The notes beneath the pieces were generated by a model. The model did not search any database and was not told the origin of the DNA. It saw only the letters and a list, made by a program, of their open reading frames with translations. A DNA stretch of 64,000 nucleotides from Patagioenas fasciata (lineage: Eukaryota; Chordata; Aves; Columbiformes; Columbidae). How positions within the stretch are numbered: the first letter of the stretch is position 1; every line of letters starts with the position of its first letter. A program made the position numbers and the translations under genes. This document shows positions 21,399 to 30,059 of this stretch, piece after piece. Where the stretch lies: NCBI RefSeq assembly GCF_037038585.1, contig NC_092525.1:86874-150873 (forward strand). The letters are read 5' to 3'.

Positions 21399-22562
21399 AT
21401 GGATATTGAAACAGCCGCGGCACTGCTGACGACTATTCTCTCTAAGAGAGGTATTGAATCGTCACAGGAAAAGCTAATCACATTGATTTTTTTAGCTCAG
21501 AAGTGGGGACACTTTGGAGAAGTTCCACTTTTGTTTTCCCCAACAGAATGGAGATCAGTGGGGGACACTATGTGGGACAAAACTATCAGAGGGGAAGAAG
21601 AGAAAGAAATTAAAGCTGTGAGAGAATTGTGGAAAACCGTATTAGAATCATTAGAAATTATGAAATCGGAACAACGTGCCGCCCTAAGAGCCGCGGAGGC
21701 GCTTGTCCAAGAACAAACCTGGACTGATAAAACTTGTCCAAAAGAAAAGAGGGGCCTGTGGGCTACTCTGTGGGGTCTGCCTGCCGTTCGGGGTGGTCGC
21801 GGGGTCCCGGCTCAGCCAATACTTTCACAATCCGATCTGCAACGCGGATTAGAAACTGCGCGGCTCGTAAACAAAGGACCGGAAGTTTCCCCCTCCGAGT
21901 CTCTGGGACAATGTGCCAAGAAGGCGGAAGTGCAACTAGTCGACTGTCCGGATGTGGGAGGCCCTGAGTGCCGCCCTCCTCCTACCGCTCCGCCTCTGCC
22001 CTGCCCCGAGCCGGACGCCCCCCCTCCCTCTGAGAAAAGCGTGGAGGCCGGGCCGGCGCCGGCGCCGGGGCCGGGGCCGCCTCAAACTTTGCCTCCGCAA
22101 GCACCCGCGGAAGTTTTTTGTGAGCCTCCTCCTACATCATTGGGCTCACCCCAAGCAGTAGAGCAGTTACTGCAAGTCATTACCAACAAGCTTGAACAAC
22201 TTAACTTAAGAGTGTCAAATGTAGAGAAAAATAAGGAACAAATTGAGTTTCAAAAACCAGCTTGCCCTTCACAAACAATGCAATCAAAGGTGCCTATAGA
22301 CTCTACTGACCAGCCGCAGCCCCGACGTAGCAGATGGTCAGGGGTCATCAAAGATGCCATTCTAGAAGGTGATTGGTCTCCAGCAAAATTAGCCCTACCG
22401 GTAATTCAAAATATGAACACTCAGACAGCGGTATGGGAACCACACGATTGGAAAATTTTGCAGCAAGCAAAACAAACAATCATGAACTATGGTATACGTT
22501 CAGCAGCTACCAGACACAAAGAACATCTCCGAACCTGTATCACAATCAGCGACCAACTGTGA
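21399..22562 (+). CDS. gag: gag, C-terminally truncated (matrix to N-terminal capsid)
   Basis: A 387-codon frame. Residues 1-110 look like a helical matrix domain (Trp/Lys-rich, beginning MDIETAAALLTTILSKRG). Residues 130-270 are Pro-rich, encoded by a GC-rich stretch with a CCGGCG run near 22053. From about residue 315 there is a capsid N-terminal segment (LPVIQNMN, then WEPHDWKILQQAKQTIMNYG). The capsid then ends abruptly. The major homology region and the zinc knuckles of nucleocapsid are absent, and the frame runs out-of-register over the dUTPase start. This gag would give a shortened structural protein. The start is the first ATG after the leader and begins the conserved part. Confidence 0.8.
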   Translation: MDIETAAALLTTILSKRGIESSQEKLITLIFLAQKWGHFGEVPLLFSPTEWRSVGDTMWDKTIRGEEEKEIKAVRELWKTVLESLEIMKSEQRAALRAAEALVQEQTWTDKTCPKEKRGLWATLWGLPAVRGGRGVPAQPILSQSDLQRGLETARLVNKGPEVSPSESLGQCAKKAEVQLVDCPDVGGPECRPPPTAPPLPCPEPDAPPPSEKSVEAGPAPAPGPGPPQTLPPQAPAEVFCEPPPTSLGSPQAVEQLLQVITNKLEQLNLRVSNVEKNKEQIEFQKPACPSQTMQSKVPIDSTDQPQPRRSRWSGVIKDAILEGDWSPAKLALPVIQNMNTQTAVWEPHDWKILQQAKQTIMNYGIRSAATRHKEHLRTCITISDQL

Positions 22563-23331
22563 ACCAGGCTTCTTTCACCTCAACAAGCCAAGCACCGCAG
22601 GAAGCCTCGGAGTTGATGTGGAGACAGCAGTAGATATAACATTGACCAATACTGCAATTCACAGAATACCAACGAATGCTAAAGGACCTTTATTTAGACA
22701 AGATAGTCTCATTGGAGGCCTATTGATTGGCCGTTCTTCTGCTAGTATCAAAGGTCTTATAGTAATACCAGGTATAATTGATGCAGATTTCACAGGAACT
22801 GTTCAAATCCTGGCCTACACTCTGCATCCGCCAATTTTTATTCCTTCTGGGAGTAGAATAGCTCAGGTAGTAGCACTGGAAAACTGCCTACCGATGCTTC
22901 CAGGAGTCCCTCCAGCATCCTCAACAGAAAGGCGTGATAAAGGATTTGGATCGACAGGTCCTGCAGTTTGCTTCACCTCATCAATGACTCAGCGTCCCAT
23001 GTTACGTGTGCAACTATTTCAATCTGATTCTACTGTTGTTGTAGAGGTAAATGCAATGCTTGATACTGGAGCTGATGTCTCCATCATTAGTCAATTCAAA
23101 TGGCCACGAAATTGGAAACTTCAAAAATCAATCTCTTCCACTGTAGCTGGAGTAGGTGGTCAAACTACTCCAAATATAAGTGTTGATCCCATTTCGATTA
23201 GTTTCCCTGAAGGTCAATGTGTTACCCTTAGGGTGTATGTAATGGAATTGCCAAGCAGCCTTGAGGCGCTTATTGGCCGTGACGTCTTGGGGCAACTTGG
23301 TGCCATGTTAACTACTTCACCTTTTCCTTAG
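22489..23331 (+). CDS. pro: dUTPase-protease (pro) of the young ERV
   Basis: A 280-codon frame, in a different frame from gag and pol. A dUTPase domain lies at about residues 35-155, with the central motif PGIIDADFTG, an IPSGSRIAQVV segment and a C-terminal GFGSTG glycine motif. dUTPase lowers dUTP to keep uracil out of viral DNA. The aspartic protease has its catalytic DTGAD at 23062-23076 and the terminal GRDVLGQLGA motif. The first ~30 codons overlap gag and follow the gag deletion, so the true translation start or frameshift point is uncertain. The stop is TAG at 23329-23331. All key catalytic motifs are visible and undamaged. Confidence 0.88.
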   Translation: MVYVQQLPDTKNISEPVSQSATNCEPGFFHLNKPSTAGSLGVDVETAVDITLTNTAIHRIPTNAKGPLFRQDSLIGGLLIGRSSASIKGLIVIPGIIDADFTGTVQILAYTLHPPIFIPSGSRIAQVVALENCLPMLPGVPPASSTERRDKGFGSTGPAVCFTSSMTQRPMLRVQLFQSDSTVVVEVNAMLDTGADVSIISQFKWPRNWKLQKSISSTVAGVGGQTTPNISVDPISISFPEGQCVTLRVYVMELPSSLEALIGRDVLGQLGAMLTTSPFP

Positions 23332-26021
23332 TGGTCACTGGAAAGCAGTTTCCCAACCCTCCATTGACCTGGTTAACAGATAGCCCAGTTTGGGTTGACC
23401 AGTGGCCATTAACAGAAGAGCAACTGCAAAAGGCACGTGAATTAGTAGAAGAGCAATTAGTTGCAGGCCATATCAAGCCTTCTACTAGTCCATGGAATAC
23501 CCCAACTTTTGTAATACCAAAAAAGAGTGGAAAGTGGCGATTATTACATGACTTGCGAAAGGTAAATGATCAAATGCAAGCCATGGGTGCTTTACAGCCT
23601 GGATTACCATCACCTGTAATGTTACCAGAATATTGGCATATTCTAATTATAGATTTAAAGGATTGTTTCTTTACCATTCCTTTACATGAACAAGATACAC
23701 AGCGTTTTGCATTTACACTGCCTTCAGTAAACAAAGCGGAACCAGCTAAAAGGTATGAGTGGGTAGTGCTACCGCAAGGTATGAAAAATTCTCCTACACT
23801 GTGCCAAATGTATGTTGCATGGGCACTTCAACCTATTCATGCATCATGGAAACAAACAATTATTTATCATTATATGGATGATATTCTGTTCTGTCAACAA
23901 GCTGAGTTCACAGAAAGTTCCATAGTCCAAATTACGATCAAACTCAAAGAAAAGGGGTTGGTCATAGCTCCAGAGAAAGTTCAAAAGTCTGCACCTTGGA
24001 AATACCTTGGTTGGTCCATTTGTGATGCACAGATTCGTCCACAAAAAATTGAATTACATACTGATTTACAAACTTTAAATGATGTCCAAAAATTGTTAGG
24101 GGACATACAATGGATTAGAAATTGCGTAGGCATTACTAACAATGATATAGCACCTCTTACTTCACTTCTAAAAGGAGGTGATCCAGCTAAGAAAATAAGC
24201 TTAGAGTCCGTGCATCTCAAATGTCTTTCTGATATTATACAAAAAGTACAGACAAATTGGTCTAGCCGAAGACTTTCCGATCGACCAATTTCCCTCCTTA
24301 TTAGCAATCTAGAACATCCGTGTGCAATCATCTGCCAGTGGCAAAACAAAAACGGGGAATTCCCCATAGATGTTGCTACAGATTCTTCCTTTTGTGCCAC
24401 TGTCAGATTGAAAACAGAAAATGATTTACGATTATTAGAGTGGATTTTTCTCAGTGTCCAACCAAAATTCAGTATTCAAACGAGACCAGAAGCAATTGGA
24501 GAATTGATTCGAAAAGGAAGATCTCGAATATTAGAAATTAGCGGTCAGGAACCAGATGACATCAGTATTCCGATAAATGGAGCCGATTTAGAATGGTGGC
24601 TGAGACATTCGATGCCTATACAGAATGCATTATTAGGATTTATAGGCAAGGTACATTCACGACAACCAAAAGGTAAACTATGGCAATTCCTTAGAACAAA
24701 TCAGTGGTTAGAGAGAAGCAAAGTAAAAGCAAAACCTGTTGAAGGCCTTACAGTATATACAGATGCAGGAAAACGAAGACACCAGGCAGCATGTGTCTGG
24801 CAAGAGAATAGTCAATGGAAACAGCATTTAATTGAAGGTTCAAAAGAGGATTCATTGCAGACTTTAGAGCTCACGGCAGTAATATGGGCCTTAAATAATT
24901 GGCTGAAATCTGCTTTAAATGTTGTCACAGATTCTTTGTATGTAGCAGGTGTAATACCCAGAATGGAAAACGCCCTGTTAAGACAATCGAATAATCCTCG
25001 ATTAGGAAAATTGTTTGTACAATTGAGAGCTATTTTAAATCAAAGAAAAGAACCCTGTTGTGTGATTCACATCCGCAGTCATCAATGGAATCTTGGTCTA
25101 GGTGAAGGAAATCAAATTGCAGATAGTTTAGTAAGTTCAGTACAGCACATGCCTCCAACAGATAAATTCCAACAAGCGAGACAAAGTCATGAGAGCTTTC
25201 ATCAGAATGCCAGAGGTCTCCAAAGACAATTCGATTTAACTTTAAATGAAGCAAGAAGTATTGTACAGGCATGTCCTCAGTGTGGAAGCCAGATGTTAGG
25301 TATAGGAATTGGTGTCAATCCTCGAGGTTTAAAAGCCTTAGAAGTATGGCAAATGGATGTGACACATGTGCCAGAATTTGGAAGACTTAAATATGTGCAT
25401 GTTACAATTGATACTTTTTCAAAAATGATATGGGCTACTGCTTTACCAGGGGAAAAAGCACTACATGTATGTAAACATCTTACAGCTTGTTTTGCTGTAA
25501 TGGGTGTCCCAGAAAAGATTAAGACAGACAATGGCCCTGCCTATGTTAGCCAGAAAGTTAGAACTTTTCTAATGAAATGGGGAGTGAAACACGTTACAGG
25601 TATACCTCATTCCCCAACAGGCCAAGGAATCATCGAGAGAGCACATCAAATGATTAAAGGGTATTTGAGCAAACAGAAGCAGGAAGAGTTAGATTGTCAA
25701 CAGCGTTTAGCAAAGGTGTTGTTTACCTTGAATTATTTATGTCTAACTGGAGATCATGAGGAGCCTCCTGTGATCATTCATCATTATCAGATCAGACTAG
25801 GAAGGAAAAACACTTTACCGGAATTCATGGTGAGATATCGTGATCCCACCACTGGATTGTGGAAGGGACCAGTACCTGTTATTTTTAATGGTAGAGGGTA
25901 TATGTGTCTCTCCACAGATCAAGGTCCATTGTGGGTTCCAAGCCGAGCAGTAAAGCCGGAGTTGAAACAAACTCAACCAAGTCAACTCCCTGCAGCAGAA
26001 CCCTCGGAGGTCACAGAGTGA
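23283..26021 (+). CDS. pol: pol: reverse transcriptase, RNase H, integrase, open frame
   Basis: Open from 23283 (after a stop at 23280-23282) to 26021. It overlaps pro by about 49 bases in the -1 frame, so expression by -1 frameshift is expected, although no canonical slippery heptamer is evident. RT has LPQGMKNSPTLCQ and YMDD at 23871-23882. RNase H has its first Asp codon at 24762 (TVYTDAG), then LELTAV, VVTDSLY and the C-terminal IADSL Asp. Integrase has the HHCC finger (His 25188 and 25200, Cys 25272 and 25281), a D,D-35-E core (25356, 25527, 25635) and a C-terminal segment with PLWVPSR. No stop or frameshift is seen. The GTG at 23331 is not a likely natural start. Confidence 0.92.
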   Translation, partial: RLGATWCHVNYFTFSLVVTGKQFPNPPLTWLTDSPVWVDQWPLTEEQLQKARELVEEQLVAGHIKPSTSPWNTPTFVIPKKSGKWRLLHDLRKVNDQMQAMGALQPGLPSPVMLPEYWHILIIDLKDCFFTIPLHEQDTQRFAFTLPSVNKAEPAKRYEWVVLPQGMKNSPTLCQMYVAWALQPIHASWKQTIIYHYMDDILFCQQAEFTESSIVQITIKLKEKGLVIAPEKVQKSAPWKYLGWSICDAQIRPQKIELHTDLQTLNDVQKLLGDIQWIRNCVGITNNDIAPLTSLLKGGDPAKKISLESVHLKCLSDIIQKVQTNWSSRRLSDRPISLLISNLEHPCAIICQWQNKNGEFPIDVATDSSFCATVRLKTENDLRLLEWIFLSVQPKFSIQTRPEAIGELIRKGRSRILEISGQEPDDISIPINGADLEWWLRHSMPIQNALLGFIGKVHSRQPKGKLWQFLRTNQWLERSKVKAKPVEGLTVYTDAGKRRHQAACVWQENSQWKQHLIEGSKEDSLQTLELTAVIWALNNWLKSALNVVTDSLYVAGVIPRMENALLRQSNNPRLGKLFVQLRAILNQRKEPCCVIHIRSHQWNLGLGEGNQIADSLVSSVQHMPPTDKFQQARQSHESFHQNARGLQRQFDLTLNEARSIVQACPQCGSQMLGIGIGVNPRGLKALEVWQMDVTHVPEFGRLKYVHVTIDTFSKMIWATALPGEKALHVCKHLTACFAVMGVPEKIKTDNGPAYVSQKVRTFLMKWGVKHVTGIPHSPTGQGIIERAHQMIKGYLSKQKQEELDCQQRLAKVLFTLNYLCLTGDHEEPPVIIHHYQIRLGRKNTLPEFMVRYRDPTTGLWKGPVPVIFNGRGYMCLSTDQGPLWVPSRAVKPELKQTQPSQLPAAEPSEVTE

Positions 26022-26340
26022 GGTGTAACCTTTGCATTGATTTAGCTGTGACATGTATGCGTACTATAGTTATATAAGTAGATCTTTAAACACCACTACC
26101 TCTTGAGTAAGTTTATCAACACCCAGCACATCGTTTGTTATAAGTTGAGTATCTTTAAACCAAAGTTCTTGGAATTTGTTTAATCAATCCATTGCGATAT
26201 TTAAATGGCAATGGAATACCTCAGGTTTATTGCAAAGTGCACTGTTTACGTTGATTGTTGTTGTTATTTATATGTTATGTATAAGTTGTTTTTTATCACA
26301 TATCAAAAAAGGATTAGAACACACAGCTGATCAATCCTGG
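26022..26340 (+). pseudogene. env: env remnant (transmembrane end)
   Basis: Between pol and the polypurine tract only ~320 bases remain where a ~1.5-2-kb env would be expected. A frame at 26176-26340 includes WQWNTSGLLQ followed by a ~22-residue hydrophobic run and LSHIKK, resembling the membrane anchor and short tail of a betaretroviral transmembrane protein. No surface subunit or fusion peptide is present, so the element cannot make an envelope. Confidence 0.55.
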
Positions 26341-26347
26341 CTTGTCC

Positions 26348-26378
26348 AAAAAGAAAAAAAAAAAAAAAAAAAGGAGGA
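26348..26378 (+). other. Polypurine tract
   Basis: An uninterrupted A/G run ending AAGGAGGA, two bases before the 3' LTR. This is the expected primer for plus-strand DNA synthesis. The A-run is unusually long. Confidence 0.85.
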
Positions 26379-26380
26379 AT

Positions 26381-26830
26381 TGTGGAGAGTCTCTGGCTGT
26401 GTGCTGTGAACAAGCCAGGGCTTGATGCGGCTGTGCTACACGGAAGGATTTCCCTGAGACACCAGAGACAAAAGGAAAGTAAACAGAAGCCGCTCTGCCC
26501 TCGACCCAGGCTGCAGGAGGGGCGTTGCCGCTGCGCATGAACAGTCTGTGAACAGTGCCCTGCAGCCAATCACCATAGTGGGGGGGATGAGTGACTGTGA
26601 GTGTAACCAATTGTAGCCTGCGCTTGCCGCATGGCCTTTTGGTATAGAGTATATAAGGCTTGGAAAAACGTGGTCTCGGGGACATTGATATTCAGTGTTG
26701 TTTAAGAGTTCATTAAAGAGTACGGATGGTAAATTCACATTGAATTAGACTCCTTACTCTCGCCCGGCCCGCCCGTTTGATCAAAGAGCTTATGCCGGCG
26801 TCTGGATTCGTCGAATTTGCTACCGCCACA
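26381..26830 (+). repeat. 3' LTR of the young ERV
   Basis: 450 bp, identical by eye to the 5' LTR except T at 26778 for C at 21108. It is followed at once by the target duplication GCAAAT. Confidence 0.93.
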
Positions 26831-27247
26831 GCAAATGAGGCACAGACGATCCTGTTTTATCTCAGAAGGCTTTGGCGTATTTACAGCTTTAGGCACAGCG
26901 TGTCCAATCCCGTATAAAATGCACTGTCCATACCAATTCAGCCTGTCCCCCGATATAAGGACATCAGGATGCCACCCTGCATTCACCAAGGGACAATCCT
27001 GATCTAATGTTCTCTGTGTATTCTACACCAATATCTGTTCGTCAACAAACCTTTTACTGGTTTCAATTTCTTTCCCTGATTGTCCTTTTTCAAATACAAT
27101 GCGTATGTAACATTTTGTATTGTGTAATATGCATTATATAATAGACAATATATGATTTAAAACATATATCTTACTATATATTACATGTAGTGCATTGCTA
27201 TACTACACATCTCAAGGTATACCCACCCAGACCTGTGCAGCATATTA

Positions 27248-27404
27248 ATATTCTTTACAGTGGCCACCATTAATTACAATATTCAATCAGATTCCCCCTG
27301 GTAGCTTTCCCCAGGGAGTCAAACGATCCTTTTCCAATGTCACAAAATACAGCCGGGGGGGACTTCTTTCGAATCCCTCCTGTCCCTTGTCCACTACCTA
27401 TTTC
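27248..27404 (-). pseudogene. gag matrix-like remnant of the Ser-primed ERV
   Basis: A minus-strand frame contains LIEYCN, a stop, then WWPL, a pattern I associate with matrix domains of class I ERV gag proteins. The in-frame stop shows decay. A second gag-like open stretch lies at 26831-26989, broken off by the young ERV. Confidence 0.4.
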
Positions 27405-27848
27405 ACAATCACAATAACAAACAATTGGTTAACCGTAAGTATTGGACTATAAAATCACCCAAGACACAAGTAACAACAAATCACTAAAGACACAAACAAT
27501 TATACAATTGCTAAGGCACAAACAGCAAAATCACTAAAGGTACCTTTATCAAATTACTGTTCCCTTGTTTTTCTCTTTTATTTATTGTTTTCTCATTTTC
27601 CTCTTTAGTTTTTTATTTCTTTTTAATTTACCCAATTTACCAAAATGCGCAGACCCAATGCGCTGGTGTCGCCCACGTCTCGCGCAGGCAGCCTGCAAAC
27701 AAACCAGACTATGAAAGTGCCTTACCTCATTGATGGGGTTTTAACCACGTCTCGAGCTGGCCCGAGGATCCGTGATCCCTTCCGGGAATTCCCCGGTGCC
27801 GGCACAAGGTCCCAGAGATCCTGGGGTCCACGGGAGGTCAGGCAGATT

Positions 27849-27866
27849 ATCCCATCCTCGTCGCCA
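27849..27866 (-). other. Primer-binding site, tRNA-Ser(GCT) type
   Basis: On the minus strand TGGCGACGAGGATGGGAT is an exact complement of the 3' end of vertebrate tRNA-Ser(GCT) as I know it (…ATCCCATCCTCGTCGCCA). It directly follows the LTR end, which here lacks the usual terminal CA. Confidence 0.7.
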
Positions 27867-28003
27867 GAAAACGATACCGAAAAGTCGGCAAACAGACTCT
27901 CTAACACTGTTTTGAAAGTGTTAAAAAGCAGGCACTTTTATTACGGCGCGCTGGGCACTCGGGGGATCGCTCCTCTAATCCAGCGTGCGTTCCGCTTTCC
28001 TCT
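27867..28003 (-). repeat. LTR 3' fragment (R-U5) of the Ser-primed ERV
   Basis: About 137 bp upstream of the primer site. AATAAA on the minus strand (27937-27942) is the poly(A) signal. Downstream is a short hairpin formed by AACACT and AGTGTT (27903-27922). The upstream LTR part is absent, replaced by integrase sequence of the neighbouring ERV. Confidence 0.6.
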
Positions 28004-28354
28004 GGTTTTACATATCCTGGAACTCCTGAAACAGCAAAACACGCCAACCACTGTTTACAGACGTCCCGTGCTCTTTCACCAGTGCGTGCAGCCGCAACGA
28101 GAAATCTGGAATGAGCGTCTACAGAAACACTTACGTATTTACCCACTTCAGAACAACGCGTTACATCAGCTGGCCGTACTTGTCAGTAATCCCTCCTGGA
28201 TTAACACCCTCTTTGGATGGCACGGGTGCCGACTGTTGGCAATCAGGGCAGGACATAAGAACGCTCCTGGCCTGATCCGTTGTAATTTGAAATTGTCGTT
28301 TTAACGACTTTGCATTCTGGTGAAAGAGTTTACGTGATAATTTAGCTTGCTCCA
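28004..28354 (-). pseudogene. Integrase fragment of the Lys-type ERV
   Basis: The HHCC finger (LFHQNAKSLKRQF ... CPDC) and the start of the catalytic core (KYVSVSVDAHSRFLVA) are readable with one break. The core ends before the second catalytic Asp, where the Ser-type LTR fragment begins. Confidence 0.75.
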
Positions 28355-28799
28355 AGGCTTTAGGCACAGTAAGCGGCACAGCTCGTGCATCGGCCCTCCT
28401 ATTGCCTTCCGCAAGAGGTCCTGGAAGGGCAGCGCGAGAGCGGATGTGCGCTGCATAAAAACCATGACGTCTATGATTTATTAGGAACCATAGCATTCTC
28501 AATTCAGCCATCAAAAGAGGATTATCCTCTTCCTTCAGAAAAGAAGCTTCCAGGCGGTTAAGTATGCCAGCTGCATAATATGAGTCAGTTACAACATTCA
28601 AAGGCTCATTACAGAACACTCAAAAGCGATCCTAACAGCTGTCAGCTCAAGAACTTGTTTGACCCTTGGTCTCCTTTTTCTACCTTGTGTTTGGAACACT
28701 GGGTATCTGAGTTTAGCCACATAATTACAACTTTACGTGAGCGACCAAAGGCATCAGTAAATACAGTCTTGTCACTTACTGGTCGTTGCTGACAGCAGC
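28355..28799 (-). pseudogene. RNase H remnant of the Lys-type ERV
   Basis: Minus-strand segments TVFTDAFG (near 28760), FLELTAV (near 28645), VVTDSYYAAG (near 28580) and LAEGNRRADA (near 28400) give the RNase H active-site blocks in order, with frame breaks between them. Confidence 0.7.
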
Positions 28800-29795
28800 A
28801 TTTGCCCTACAACGGTAAATTACCAATTTCAGCCCACAGTTTATGTTGGGGGTAATAAACTGATATGTTCCCTGCATATGTTGCCAATGCAATCTGGAAA
28901 TTCACATCTTCAGTTAATTACCATTGCAAATTCTCCTTTGTTGTAGGAATAAATATACATTCAAAGTCTGTCCCATACATAGCACATAAACATTCTCTGC
29001 CTTTAATTATTGGGTTTGCATACATTTCTTTTATTATCCAAACTGTTTTCATTGGTGTGTGAGCTAGAAAAACCCATTCCAACTCTTAAAGAATCACTTA
29101 ATGACTTGTCCCATTGAAACGGTACTGCAAACGGTTGGACGGTATTGGCTATGAGTGCCAGCCAAACTGGCAGCTGCAAATTGCGTCCCCATCCCTATTT
29201 TTGTTCAACAGCATCGAATACTTTCTATATGGCCTGCTGAGCTTTGTCATCCAATACCTGAGTAGACAATAAATTCAGGTCTCCTTTCAAAAGTGTAAAA
29301 AGTAGACACAGTTCCTCTGTGGCAATGCCCAAAATAGGTCGGAGCCAATTTATGGCTCCTAGCAATTTTGTAAGTCATTTAAGGTCATGATATTATGGAA
29401 TTTAAGAGTTACTGGCTAAGGAATGATTTCTTGTTCTGTTATTTGCCACCCCAAATATTTCCATGGAGCAGTTTTCTGAATTTTTTCTTGTGCAATTTGT
29501 AATCTAGCCTTTTGTATAGCGTTACATAGGACTTGCATTACTTGTTGTAGTTCCTGCTCTTATAACATGACAAGCAAGATATCATCCATATAACGACAGA
29601 TACAAGCTGCGGGGTACAGCTTCCTCACAGGTTGTACAGCTGCTGCAACTACTGTCTTGCAAATGGTTGGACTATTTCTCATCCCTTGTGGTGATACCAC
29701 CCAATGCTATCTCTTCATAGGCTCCTCTTGATTAAGTGAAGGAACACAAAATGCAAATCTGGGGGCATCCTCAGGATGTAGCAAGGTGGCACAGG
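28800..29795 (-). pseudogene. Reverse transcriptase remnant of the Lys-type ERV
   Basis: Broken RT on the minus strand: SPQGMRNSPTICK (near 29690), YMDD at 29581-29592, and WKYLGWQI (near 29450). Several in-frame stops follow. The connection domain to about 28800 is poorly preserved. Confidence 0.75.
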
Positions 29796-29799
29796 TGTC

Positions 29800-30010
29800 C
29801 ATGCCATAATTTTGATTTCACCTTGATAATCAGAGTCAATTACTCCAGGTAAAACAAACAAACCCAATTTGGTAGTAGATGATCAACCTATTAACAAAGC
29901 ATGCACACTAGGCACTAAAGGCCCCCACACTCCTCTGGGAATAAGCAATACCACAGCAGTAATTAATTATCATCACTGACGGGCTGGCAGCCAAGTCCAG
30001 CCCTGCACTT
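29800..30010 (-). pseudogene. dUTPase remnant of the Lys-type ERV
   Basis: The minus strand shows the dUTPase motifs SAGLDLAA (near 29995) and PGVIDSDYQGEI (near 29835), separated by stops. The sequence passes almost directly into RT, so the aspartic protease and the RT N-terminus are deleted. Confidence 0.65.
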
Positions 30011-30059
30011 CCAGCTGTTCCAGGGAAGAGATCTCGGGTCATGAGTTTAGACTTGAATT

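Larger units (their letters stand above)
20711..26830 (+). mobile_element. Young betaretrovirus-like ERV, env-less, initiator-Met primed
   Basis: Two 450-bp LTRs (TGTGG...CCACA) flank a 5.2-kb interior. The 6-bp target duplication GCAAAT (20705-20710, 26831-26836) is intact. The LTRs differ at one position seen by eye (21108 C, 26778 T), so insertion was recent. Order: primer site, gag (shortened), dUTPase-protease, pol, a scrap of env, polypurine tract. A dUTPase in the pro frame and a gag-pro-pol layout in three frames are betaretrovirus/ERVK traits. The capsid C-terminal half, nucleocapsid and most of env are gone, so any copying would need proteins supplied by other copies. Confidence 0.93.
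26831..28003 (-). mobile_element. Ser-primed class-I-like ERV fragment
   Basis: Read on the minus strand: an LTR 3' end (28003 to 27867), a primer site (27866-27849), a leader with a consensus splice donor (GAG/GTAAGG near 27727), and gag-like sequence (about 27404-27248 and 26989-26831). It is interrupted at its downstream side by the young ERV. The LTR 5' half is missing at the junction with the Lys-type ERV near 28003. The class I assignment rests on a short matrix-like segment only. Confidence 0.65.

Noticed and set aside
23331-23333. GTG as the start codon of pol
   Set aside because: pol of betaretrovirus-like elements is made by frameshift from pro, and the open frame already extends upstream to 23283.
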